Source: JBFWQM01 sp050249455 (GTDB lineage: Bacteria; Pseudomonadota; Alphaproteobacteria; MPNO01; VGEU01). From it: a DNA stretch of 5,892 nt. The translations under genes and the position numbers were made by a program. The stretch lies in contig JBFWQM010000295.1 of assembly GCA_050249455.1 (NCBI GenBank), forward strand, positions 1 to 5,892. Direction: 5' to 3'. Below, piece after piece: positions 1 to 5,892 of this stretch. Numbering within the stretch: position 1 is the first letter of the stretch; every line of letters starts with the position of its first letter. The notes beneath the pieces are model-generated. The model did no database searches. It saw only the letters and a list, made by a program, of their open reading frames with translations, and was not told the origin of the DNA.

Positions 1-14
1 TGAACGGCGCCGAC

Positions 15-2216
15 ATGGCGTCGCTGTCCGCTTTGCCCGCCCGACAGCGGCTGGCCAGCCGCCTGCTGGCCTGCACCGCCGTCGGCCTCGCGGGCGCAGC
101 GATCTCTGCATCCGCCGCCGCGCAAACCACCCTGCCGCCCGTCACCGTCGAGGGCACGGCGACCTCGAACCCGCAGAAGGAGCCGGTCGCCGTCCCCCGC
201 ATCCCCAACAGCGTCCAGGACACCCCGCAGGCGATCCAGGTCATCCCGCAGGAGCAGATCCGCGACCAGGGCGCCATCACGCTGGGCGACGTGCTGCGCA
301 ACGTGCCCGGCATGACCGTGATGGTCGGCGAGGGCGGCGGCGGCATGAACGGCGACCAGTTCCGCCTCCGCGGCCTCGACGCCAAGGGCGACATCTACAC
401 CGACGGCCTGCGCGAGTTCGGCGTGTTCACGCGCGATGCCTTCAACATCGAGGAGGTGCAGGTGCTGAAAGGCCCCTCCTCGCAGTCGTTCGGCCGCGGC
501 ACCACCGGCGGCGCGATCCTGAGCCAGAGCAAGCTGCCGACCCTGGAGAACTTTCAGGCCGGCACCGCGGCCATCGGCATGGGCCTGTTCCTGCGCGGCA
601 CGGTCGACGTCAACCGGAAGATCAGCGACACCATCGCGGTGCGCCTCAATGCGATGGCGACCGACCAGGAGATCGTCGACCGCGACCGGACGGAATCCGA
701 GCGCTGGGCCGTCGCGCCGTCGGTCGCCTTCGGGCTGGGCACCAACACGACGTTCAGCCTGGCCTACCTCCACGTGCATGACGACCGCATTCCCGACTAC
801 GGCGTGCCCATCGTCATTGCGCCGGGCGACACGGTCGGCAAGCCGGTCACCGAGCACGGCGTCGACCGGTCGAACTGGTACGGCACCGTGACCGACCGCG
901 ATGAAACCACGCAGGACCAGCTCACCGCGCGGTTCCAGCACAAGGCCAACGACTGGTTCACGGTCTACAACGACACCCGCCTCGGCTTCTACGACCGCTA
1001 CTTCACGGCGAGCCCGGCCAACTGCCAGGCCGCCTGCGTCACCGCGCTGTTCGACAACAACCCGGCCACCGAGCCGATGCGCGGACTGGGCGGCCCAGGC
1101 CCCTACGAGCAGGACGGCTGGGGGGTGCAGAACATCGTCTCCGCCGTCGCCGACTTCAAACTGGCGTCGTTCCGCAACCAGCTCGTCGGCGGCATCGACG
1201 TCTCCCACGAGGAGGACTCGCGCCATTCGTTCTCGTATTCGCCGGCGCGCCCGACCACCAGCCTGCTCGATCCCAACCCCGCCAACACCAACAACTACCA
1301 GATCATCGACTCGACCGCGGCGACCGCGTTCCGCGACACCGACTCGACCAACATCGGCGTGTTCGTGAGCGACCGCTTCTGGTTCACCGAGCAGATCTCG
1401 ATCATCGGCGGCGTGCGCTGGGATTCCTTCGACACCAGCAGCCGCACCCGCGGGCCGACCGGCCCCGAGACGGAGGTATCGACGTCGTCCGACGCGTTCA
1501 GCCCGATGACCAGCCTGGTCGTCGAGCCGACCGCGAACCAGACCTACTACGTCTCCTACGCCCAGTCGGTGGTCCCGCAGGGCGCCTTCGCCTCCAACGC
1601 GCCCACGCCGGTGAACGCCAACACCAACGACCTGGAGCCGGAGAAGCACAAGATCTACGAGGCCGGCGCCAAGATCGGGCTGCTCGACGGCAAGCTCGGC
1701 CTGTCCGGCTCGGTGTTCCGCATCGACAAGAGCAATGCCAAGGAGACCGACCCGACCACGGGCGCCGTCACCTCCTCCGGCGACGAGCAGCGCGTCCAGG
1801 GCTTCGAGCTGGCCGCCAGCGGCCGCATCACCGAGCGCTGGTTCGTCAACGCGACCTATTCGTTCCTCGACGCCAGGACGACCGACTCGACCAACGCCAA
1901 CAACCGCGACAAGGACGTGCCGTTCGTCCCGACCAGCGCGTTCTCGGTCTGGACGACCTACATGCCGATCAGCAACCTGACCGTCGGCGGCGGCGTCACC
2001 TACCGCGACGCGGTCTACCTCAACGCCGCCAACACCCAGCAGGTGCCGGCCGACGTGTCGTTCGACGCGCTGGTCGCCTACCAGTTCGAGCACATCCGGC
2101 TCGCGGTCAACGCCTACAACCTCACCGACGAGCTCAACTACAGCACCATCTTCGGCAACCGCGCCGTCCCGGCCCCCGGCCGCACCGTGATCTTCACCGC
2201 CGGCGTCATGTTCTGA
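15..2216 (+). CDS. TonB-dependent siderophore receptor, Fiu-like (catecholate class)
   Basis: Outer-membrane, TonB-energised receptor that probably imports ferric catecholate-type siderophores. The 733-residue product has a signal peptide (basic R10-R16, hydrophobic stretch, cleavage near A36/Q37) and then LPPVTV (40-45), a likely TonB box. A plug domain covers about 66-173, including QDTPQAIQVIP, RLRGLD, IYTDGLRE, RDAFNIEEVQVLKGP and GRGTTGGAI. A 22-strand-type beta barrel follows to the terminal Phe733, the usual BamA-recognised aromatic end. There is no STN domain, so FecA-type surface signalling is unlikely. From memory of E. coli Fiu, the shared stretches RGT-DVN, AVRLN, VAPSVAFGLGT and YLHV...P--G-P (about 198-265) place it in that subfamily. 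C337 and C341 could form a disulfide in an outer loop. ATG at 15 gives a good signal peptide, but only 14 bases precede it, no clear ribosome site is visible and the frame is open to the edge, so the true start could lie upstream. The family is secure; the exact ligand is not. Confidence 0.93.
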   Translation: MASLSALPARQRLASRLLACTAVGLAGAAISASAAAQTTLPPVTVEGTATSNPQKEPVAVPRIPNSVQDTPQAIQVIPQEQIRDQGAITLGDVLRNVPGMTVMVGEGGGGMNGDQFRLRGLDAKGDIYTDGLREFGVFTRDAFNIEEVQVLKGPSSQSFGRGTTGGAILSQSKLPTLENFQAGTAAIGMGLFLRGTVDVNRKISDTIAVRLNAMATDQEIVDRDRTESERWAVAPSVAFGLGTNTTFSLAYLHVHDDRIPDYGVPIVIAPGDTVGKPVTEHGVDRSNWYGTVTDRDETTQDQLTARFQHKANDWFTVYNDTRLGFYDRYFTASPANCQAACVTALFDNNPATEPMRGLGGPGPYEQDGWGVQNIVSAVADFKLASFRNQLVGGIDVSHEEDSRHSFSYSPARPTTSLLDPNPANTNNYQIIDSTAATAFRDTDSTNIGVFVSDRFWFTEQISIIGGVRWDSFDTSSRTRGPTGPETEVSTSSDAFSPMTSLVVEPTANQTYYVSYAQSVVPQGAFASNAPTPVNANTNDLEPEKHKIYEAGAKIGLLDGKLGLSGSVFRIDKSNAKETDPTTGAVTSSGDEQRVQGFELAASGRITERWFVNATYSFLDARTTDSTNANNRDKDVPFVPTSAFSVWTTYMPISNLTVGGGVTYRDAVYLNAANTQQVPADVSFDALVAYQFEHIRLAVNAYNLTDELNYSTIFGNRAVPAPGRTVIFTAGVMF

Positions 2217-2243
2217 CGCCCCGACCCTCCGGGCGGAAACCTC

Positions 2244-2279
2244 GCGGGGGCCCATCGAGAGATGGCCCCCGCACCTTTT
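2244..2279 (+). terminator. Rho-independent terminator of the receptor gene
   Basis: A GC-rich hairpin begins 28 bases after the receptor stop codon. The left arm 2244-2256 pairs with 2261-2272 (GCGGGGGCC..ATC with GATGGCCCCCGC), with one bulged C at 2253. The loop is GAGA, a GNRA tetraloop closed by C-G. A short T run (TTTT, 2276-2279) follows after ACC. The opposite strand has no comparable T run, so it should act mainly on + strand transcripts. Confidence 0.8.
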
Positions 2280-2292
2280 CAACAATGCCGAG

Positions 2293-2322
2293 AAAAAACC
2301 AGGGGCGGGCCAATGCCCGCCC
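2293..2322 (-). terminator. Rho-independent terminator of the ABC importer operon
   Basis: Read on the - strand, a perfect 8-bp stem (2322-2315 with 2310-2303, GGGCGGGC/GCCCGCCC) closes an ATTG loop. After CTGG comes an uninterrupted run of six T (2298-2293). It lies about 30 bases after the stop codon of the last permease gene, as expected for the end of that operon. The stem does not overlap the + strand terminator next to it. Confidence 0.85.
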
Positions 2323-2352
2323 TCCGGACTGCGCCGCGCCGCCGTGGCGGGG

Positions 2353-3210
2353 TCAGCCGCGCTTCTGGGTTTCCTGGTGCCAGCGCAGCAGGCGGCGGCG
2401 CGAGATGTCCATCACCCTGATGATGCAGAACCCGGTCGCCGCGATCTCGAGCACGCCGGCGAACACGCCCGGCGAGTCGGCGTAGCGCGCGGCCTGCAGC
2501 AGGGCATCGCCCAGGCCGCCGCCGCCCATCGCCATCTCGGTCACCAGGGTGACGATCATCGACACCGGCAGGGTGATCTGCAGCCCGGTGATGATCTGCG
2601 GCAGCGCGCCGGGCAGGATCACCTGGACCAGCACCGCCCGCTCGCTGGCGCCCAGGCTGCGCGCCGACCACAAGAGCTCGCGCTCCACGCTGCGCGTGCC
2701 CGACCACGTCGCGATGATGACGGTGAACATGGTCGACACCATGACCATCATCACCTTCGACACGTCGAACAGGTCGAACCACAGGATGAAGATCGGGATC
2801 AGGGCCACCTTGGGCATCGGCAGGAACAGCGACACCACCGGGTCGAAGAACCAGCGCACCAGGCGGACCTGCGAGATCAGGATGCCGATCGTGATCCCCA
2901 CCATCGCCGACAGCGAGAAGCCTATCAGCGCACGGTAGACCGTCAGCACCAGGTTCTCGAAGAAGCGGCCGGTGATGACGTCCTCGAAGATCCGGCTGGT
3001 CACGACCCCGATCGAGGGCAGCAGGAAGTCGATCACCGCGTCGGAGCGGACAGTGATCTCCCAGCCCAGCAGCACCGCGGTAATCGCCACGAACGGGCCG
3101 ATCGCGTCGAACAGCCGCCGCGCCGTCGACCGCGGCTCGGCTTGGCGCACGCGGGCGAGGATCGCCTCGGCCTCGCTGGCCCCGGACTGGCGGATCGCGC
3201 CGCTGCTCAT
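2353..3210 (-). CDS. ABC transporter permease, SsuC/TauC/NitB-type (second permease)
   Basis: Inner-membrane channel subunit of a binding-protein-dependent importer (BPD_transp_1 family), 285 residues. A hydrophilic N-terminal tail of about 35 residues precedes the first membrane helix (about 38-54). Further hydrophobic segments lie near 94-113, 125-144, 150-168, 205-222 and 240-258. The conserved PMPKVALIPI stretch is at 131-140. The cytoplasmic EAA-like loop that docks on the ATPase spans about 182-202 (SARSLGA...ILPGALP). The frame is open further upstream, but ATG at 3210 is chosen because GGAGGA (3223-3218) lies 8 bases before it, counted from GGAGG, and because it forms an ATGA overlap of 4 nt with the stop of the preceding permease. 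It is last in the operon, followed by a terminator. It is a paralogue of its neighbour, sharing the P-x-P-K-x-A-L-I-P-I and S-A-R-x-L-G-A motifs, so the two probably form a heterodimeric pore. Substrate unknown. Confidence 0.92.
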   Translation of the reverse strand: MSSGAIRQSGASEAEAILARVRQAEPRSTARRLFDAIGPFVAITAVLLGWEITVRSDAVIDFLLPSIGVVTSRIFEDVITGRFFENLVLTVYRALIGFSLSAMVGITIGILISQVRLVRWFFDPVVSLFLPMPKVALIPIFILWFDLFDVSKVMMVMVSTMFTVIIATWSGTRSVERELLWSARSLGASERAVLVQVILPGALPQIITGLQITLPVSMIVTLVTEMAMGGGGLGDALLQAARYADSPGVFAGVLEIAATGFCIIRVMDISRRRLLRWHQETQKRG

Positions 3211-3956
3211 GCCGCGGTCCTCCACGCCAGGAGCCGGTTGGTCAGCGCGACGTAGAGGCGGTCGCAGGTGAAGCCGAGCGCGGCGATCGTCGCGACGCCG
3301 GCGAACATGCCCGCATAGTCGCCGCCCTCGCCGAGGAAGCCGATCAGGTAGCCCAGGCCGTCGCGCGACAGGATCAGCTCCGAGCTGACCAGCAGGATGA
3401 AGGCCAGCGCCAGCGAGGTGCGGATGCCGTTCAGGATCTCGGGCAGCGCGGCGGGGATCACAACCTCCCACAGCACCTCGCGGTTGTTCGCGCCGAGACC
3501 GCGCGCCGACCAGATCAGCACCTCCTCCACGCCGCGGGTCGCGTTGTAGCTCGACACCACGATGGGAAGCATGCAGCCGATGAAGATCAGCACGATCTTC
3601 GACATGTCGCCGAGGCCCAGCCACATGATGGTGATCGGGATCAGCGCCGACTTGGGCAGCGGGTAGAAGAACCGGATGATCGGGTTCACCAGAGTTCGGA
3701 ACGGCCGGTACCAGGCCATCAGCACGCCGGACGTGACTCCGATCGCGATGGCGAGCCCCAGCCCGGCGCCGCCGCGGGTCAGCGAGCGCAGCGCGTGGAA
3801 CCAGAGGTCGTCCGCCGCCATCGTCAGGAACGAGGCGACGACGTCGCTGAACGGCGGCAGCGCGTACGGCGAGATCAGCCCGCCCCGCGTCGCCGCCTCC
3901 CACGCGGCGGCGATGATGAGCAGCGGCACCGGCCGCGACAGGGCGACGGCGTTCAT
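3207..3956 (-). CDS. ABC transporter permease, SsuC/TauC/NitB-type (first permease)
   Basis: Inner-membrane permease of the BPD_transp_1 family, 249 residues, the usual size for SsuC/TauC relatives. The first helix begins almost at the N-terminus (about 9-24); other hydrophobic stretches lie near 62-82, 93-113, 120-137, 173-192 and 213-230. PLPKSALIPI (99-108) and the EAA-like loop SARGLGA...VIPAALP (about 150-172) are the family hallmarks; the loop contacts the ATPase. The frame stays open far upstream through the ATPase gene, but that reading is Arg/Gly/Pro-rich noise. ATG at 3956 overlaps the ATPase stop by one base (TGATG), which suggests coupled re-initiation, since only a weak GGGAC-like ribosome site is seen. 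It lacks the hydrophilic N-terminal tail of its downstream paralogue, so the two subunits are clearly distinct and not a recent duplication. Substrate unknown. Confidence 0.92.
   Translation of the reverse strand: MNAVALSRPVPLLIIAAAWEAATRGGLISPYALPPFSDVVASFLTMAADDLWFHALRSLTRGGAGLGLAIAIGVTSGVLMAWYRPFRTLVNPIIRFFYPLPKSALIPITIMWLGLGDMSKIVLIFIGCMLPIVVSSYNATRGVEEVLIWSARGLGANNREVLWEVVIPAALPEILNGIRTSLALAFILLVSSELILSRDGLGYLIGFLGEGGDYAGMFAGVATIAALGFTCDRLYVALTNRLLAWRTAA
3218..3223 (-). promoter_or_regulatory. Ribosome binding site deciding the start of the second permease
   Basis: GGAGGA on the - strand lies 8 bases (counted from GGAGG) before the ATG at 3210. It sits inside the last codons (W-R-T) of the upstream permease gene. 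It supports this ATG over the open extension of the same frame into the neighbouring gene. Confidence 0.7.
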
Positions 3957-4786
3957 CAGTCCCGCGCCGCGGCGGCGGCCGCTGCCTCGTCGCGGACCAG
4001 GTTCCAGATGTAGTCGACCATGTCGAGGAACGGCCGCGACTTGGTCACCTCGTAGTCCGCGATGTCCTGGAACCGGGTGTCGACGATCTCCTTGATGCGG
4101 CCGGGCCGCGCGCTCATCACCGCGACCCGGTCGGCAAGGTAGACCGCCTCGCGCACGTCGTGGGTGACGAAGATGACCGTCTTGGGCGTGCGGTTGTAGA
4201 TCGCCAGCAGCTCTTCCTGCATCAGGCCGCGGGTCTGGGCGTCGAGCGCCCCGAACGGCTCGTCCATCAGGAGGATGCCGGGGTCGATTGCGAGCGTCCG
4301 CGCGATGGCAACGCGCTGCTTCATGCCGCCCGAGAGCTGCGACGGATAGGAGTCCTCGAAGCCGTTGAGATGGACGAGGTCGATGAAGCGCTGCGCCCGC
4401 TCCATCCGCACCTCGCGCGGCAGGCCCTGCTTCTCCAGCCCGTAGAGGACGTTGTCGCGCACCGTCTTCCACGGGAACAGCGCGAAGTGCTGGAACACGA
4501 TGCCGCGGTCCGGGCCCGGCGCCGTCACCTTGCGATCGCCGACGGTGATGGTGCCCTGCTGGATCTTGAGGAAGCCGCCCAGGAGATACAGCAGCGTCGA
4601 CTTGCCGCAGCCGGACGGTCCGAGAAGCGCGAGGAACTCGCGCTCCTTGACGGCGATAGAGACCCGGTCGAGCGCCAGCACCGGCCGCCCGCGCGGCGGG
4701 GTGTAGACGTGGCTGACATCCTGGATCGAGACGCTCGACCCGCTGTGCGAATCCGCAACGCTGGACGCAAGTGTGGCGGTGCTCAC
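3956..4786 (-). CDS. ABC transporter ATP-binding protein, SsuB/TauB/NitD-type
   Basis: Cytoplasmic ATPase that powers the importer, 276 residues. All nucleotide-binding elements are intact: Walker A GPSGCGKST (56-64), Q-loop Q99, signature LSGGMKQR (151-158), Walker B ILLMDEP (171-177, catalytic E176), D-loop GALD (179-182) and switch H209. The FQHFALFPWKTV segment (98-109) is typical of the nitrate/sulfonate/taurine importer ATPases. The last 60 or so residues form the short C-terminal extension seen in this group and end in seven alanines plus RD. The start is GTG at 4786, only two bases after the TAG of the binding-protein gene; GAGG at 4801-4798 lies 11 bases upstream and is a modest ribosome site. 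The stop overlaps the first permease start by one base. With two permease genes and one ATPase gene, the transporter probably uses an ATPase homodimer under a permease heterodimer. Confidence 0.95.
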   Translation of the reverse strand: MSTATLASSVADSHSGSSVSIQDVSHVYTPPRGRPVLALDRVSIAVKEREFLALLGPSGCGKSTLLYLLGGFLKIQQGTITVGDRKVTAPGPDRGIVFQHFALFPWKTVRDNVLYGLEKQGLPREVRMERAQRFIDLVHLNGFEDSYPSQLSGGMKQRVAIARTLAIDPGILLMDEPFGALDAQTRGLMQEELLAIYNRTPKTVIFVTHDVREAVYLADRVAVMSARPGRIKEIVDTRFQDIADYEVTKSRPFLDMVDYIWNLVRDEAAAAAAARD

Positions 4787-4788
4787 GG

Positions 4789-5787
4789 CTACTTCAACCT
4801 CGCCAGCGCGGCTTCGAGATAGGACAGGTCGACCTTCGGCTTCACGTCGAAGGTCTTGTCGACCAAGCCGGTCTTGGCCAGGTCGTCGATGTTCTTCTGC
4901 AGCAGCGCGACGTCGGGCATCGCGTTGGGGTTGTGCTCATAGTCGAAGTCGGTGAACGCCCATTCCTCGTACTGGCTGGCCGGCATCTTGGTGACCTTGG
5001 AGAGGATCTCCAGCGCCTCCTTGCGGTTGGCCGGATCGCGGAACCAGCGCCGCTGGCGGACCGCATCCTCCAGGAAGTCCGTCACCGCCGCCTTGTTGGC
5101 CTTGAGCCAGGGGTCCTTGGCCACCCACATCACCGTCTGCTGCTCGCCCAGCACGTCGACCAGGCCGAACATCTCCTTGTAGCCCTTCTTCTTAGCGGTC
5201 AGCGAGAACGGCAGGTTGAGGAAGGCCATGTCGATGCGACCGGCCTCCAGCGCGGCCAGCATGGCCGCGAAGCGCATCTCGACGATGGTGTAGTCCTCGC
5301 CGTCCTTCAGCCCGTCCTGCGCCAGCCGGGCGCGCGCCGCGCCATCGACGCCGCTGCCGCGGGCGTTGACCGCGACGCGCTTGCCCTTCAGGTCGGCGAT
5401 CGTCTTGATCTTGTTGCCGTCGACGTAGAATTCTCCGCCCGCCTTTCCCTTGCGGGTCTGGAACACGTCGGCGATCACCCGCACGTCGAGGTTGGCGCGG
5501 TGGATCAGGTTGTGCAGGGTCTGGAAGTTCACCGCCGCGATCTGGATCTCGTCGGCCGCCAGCGCCGTCACATTCTCGCCGGAGCCGCGCAGGAAAAGCA
5601 CCTCCACGTCGTAGGACTTGCCGTTGTGCTTCAGCTTCGACTTGTCGTGGAACAGCAGCGGCGTCAGGTGGGCCGGAGTCACCGCCCACGGCACCTTGAT
5701 CTTGACGGGGTCCGCGGCGACGGCATTCCCGACCCACAGGAATGCAGCGGCGACGACGGATAGACAGGCGCGGAAAAGGATTCCCAC
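4789..5787 (-). CDS. ABC transporter substrate-binding protein, NMT1/SsuA/TauA-like
   Basis: Periplasmic solute receptor that delivers ligand to the permeases encoded downstream, 332 residues. A Sec signal peptide covers residues 1-25 (R6, hydrophobic core to W18, cleavage near AVAA/D26). There is no lipobox, so it should be soluble in the periplasm. The mature protein shows the two-lobe type II binding fold: an opening beta strand KIKVPWA, a first lobe with AADEIQIAAVNFQTLHNLI (77-95), the hinge-side motif DLKGKRVAVNARGSGVD (132-148), and a C-terminal helix pair near KDPWLKANKAAVTDFL. This matches the NMT1/SsuA group. The frame opens as far as 5880, but GTG at 5787 is chosen because AGGAGGT lies 7 bases before it (counted from AGGAGG) and it yields a clean signal peptide. 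It is first in the operon. Ligands in this group include sulfonates, taurine, nitrate, pyrimidine precursors and aromatic acids, and nothing here selects among them. Confidence 0.9.
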   Translation of the reverse strand: MGILFRACLSVVAAAFLWVGNAVAADPVKIKVPWAVTPAHLTPLLFHDKSKLKHNGKSYDVEVLFLRGSGENVTALAADEIQIAAVNFQTLHNLIHRANLDVRVIADVFQTRKGKAGGEFYVDGNKIKTIADLKGKRVAVNARGSGVDGAARARLAQDGLKDGEDYTIVEMRFAAMLAALEAGRIDMAFLNLPFSLTAKKKGYKEMFGLVDVLGEQQTVMWVAKDPWLKANKAAVTDFLEDAVRQRRWFRDPANRKEALEILSKVTKMPASQYEEWAFTDFDYEHNPNAMPDVALLQKNIDDLAKTGLVDKTFDVKPKVDLSYLEAALARLK

Positions 5788-5793
5788 GTGAAC

Positions 5794-5800
5794 ACCTCCT
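5794..5800 (-). promoter_or_regulatory. Consensus ribosome binding site for the binding-protein gene
   Basis: AGGAGGT on the - strand, a full match to the anti-Shine-Dalgarno consensus, stands 7 bases (counted from AGGAGG) before GTG at 5787. It settles the start codon and predicts strong translation of the first gene, which suits a binding protein needed in excess over the membrane subunits. Confidence 0.85.
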
Positions 5801-5834
5801 GGTTTCCGGCCACGTCTACCGCTGGCCTGGACTC

Positions 5835-5864
5835 TAGTTAGCCTGCGGCAGGCGCGAGGGTCAA
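5835..5864 (-). promoter_or_regulatory. Weak candidate sigma-70-type promoter for the importer operon
   Basis: On the - strand TTGACC (5864-5859) is a good -35 match. At 18 bases it is followed by TAACTA (5840-5835), a poor -10 match inside the only AT-richer patch of the leader. TAGAGT (5836-5831) matches -10 better but at a 22-base spacing, which is too long. The region lies 44-77 bases before the start codon, a sensible distance. It is only a suggestion. Confidence 0.25.
5841..5853. promoter_or_regulatory. Second dyad in the leader: 13-bp palindrome
   Basis: GCCTGCGGCAGGC reads as two perfect 6-base arms around a single central base. It sits between the proposed -35 and -10 elements, next to the larger palindrome. 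It may be a second protein-binding half of the control region or a chance GC-rich dyad. Confidence 0.22.
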
Positions 5865-5876
5865 CCACGTCGACCC
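5858..5876. promoter_or_regulatory. Candidate operator: 19-bp interrupted palindrome
   Basis: On the - strand the sequence is GGGTCGACGTGGTTGACCC. Seven of nine positions pair symmetrically around the central T at 5867; the other two are a G-T wobble and a G-G mismatch. It overlaps the TTGACC proposed as the -35 element, where a repressor site would be expected. No known regulator consensus is recognised with confidence. Confidence 0.3.
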
Positions 5877-5892
5877 GCAATCCCTGCCCGTA

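Noticed and set aside
2344..3255. A 303-residue open frame on the + strand opposite the second permease.
   Set aside because: Its product is Arg/Asp/His/Gln-rich with no domain and mirrors the high-GC codon pattern of the real gene on the other strand, which has family motifs throughout.
2353..3903. Longer start for the second permease, a 516-residue reading that could suggest a fusion.
   Set aside because: The extension lies within the first permease gene out of frame and has no permease features; ATG at 3210 has a good ribosome site.
3965..3985. Run of seven alanine codons at the end of the ATPase gene as a possible slippery repeat.
   Set aside because: The codons are mixed (GCG, GCC, GCA), there is no long mononucleotide run, and the tail has no effect on any motif.
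3207..4472. Longer start for the first permease, reaching into the ATPase gene.
   Set aside because: The extra residues are Arg/Gly/Pro-rich with no membrane helix, and an ATG overlapping the ATPase stop gives the normal family length.
4160..4822. A + strand open frame of 220 residues opposite the ATPase gene.
   Set aside because: It is an antisense shadow; the - strand has every ABC ATPase motif in order.
4771..5763. A 330-residue + strand open frame opposite the binding-protein gene.
   Set aside because: It has low-complexity, Val/Leu/Gln/His/Arg-rich composition typical of antisense frames in GC-rich DNA. The opposite strand encodes a clear NMT1/SsuA-like protein.
5808..5827. Inverted repeat GGCCA/TGGCC with a 10-base loop in the leader, a possible RNA hairpin or riboswitch.
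   Set aside because: The arms are only 5 bases and do not extend, and no known riboswitch core is seen. Chance is likely at this GC content.
5788..5880. N-terminal extension of the binding protein to an ATG at 5880.
   Set aside because: It would place about 31 charged residues before the signal peptide and would put the consensus AGGAGGT inside the gene.

Overview
The window is very GC-rich, and its coding regions end most codons in G or C. It carries a Gram-negative outer-membrane receptor and a periplasmic-binding-protein ABC importer. This fits a high-GC proteobacterium, most likely an alphaproteobacterium (Rhodospirillales or Hyphomicrobiales type). That placement is inferred from composition and gene content; there is no rRNA or other marker gene.

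Layout: positions 15-2216 on the + strand encode a TonB-dependent outer-membrane receptor of the catecholate-siderophore (Fiu-like) class. The frame is open to the left edge, so the start is not fully certain. Positions 2217-2352 are a convergent intergenic gap with two back-to-back rho-independent terminators, one per strand. Positions 5787 down to 2353 on the - strand hold a compact four-gene operon. In transcription order it encodes a secreted NMT1/SsuA/TauA-type substrate-binding protein, an ABC ATPase of the SsuB/TauB/NitD group, and two different but related inner-membrane permeases. The junctions are a 2-nt gap, a 1-nt overlap (TGATG) and a 4-nt overlap (ATGA), so the operon is probably translationally coupled. 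Positions 5788-5892 are its leader, with a consensus Shine-Dalgarno site and two short dyad symmetries that may be operators.

How it works: the binding protein captures a small, probably anionic organic solute in the periplasm. It delivers the solute to a channel presumably formed by one copy of each permease, driven by an ATPase dimer. The substrate cannot be read from sequence; sulfonates, taurine, nitrate, pyrimidine precursors and aromatic acids are all known in this family. The receptor would import a ferric-catecholate-type ligand across the outer membrane. The two units are tail to tail and separately terminated, so a functional link is possible but not shown.

I found no mobile element, CRISPR array, tRNA or rRNA, and no clearly new system. 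The less ordinary points are the two-permease importer of unknown substrate, the dyads in its leader and the paired terminators.
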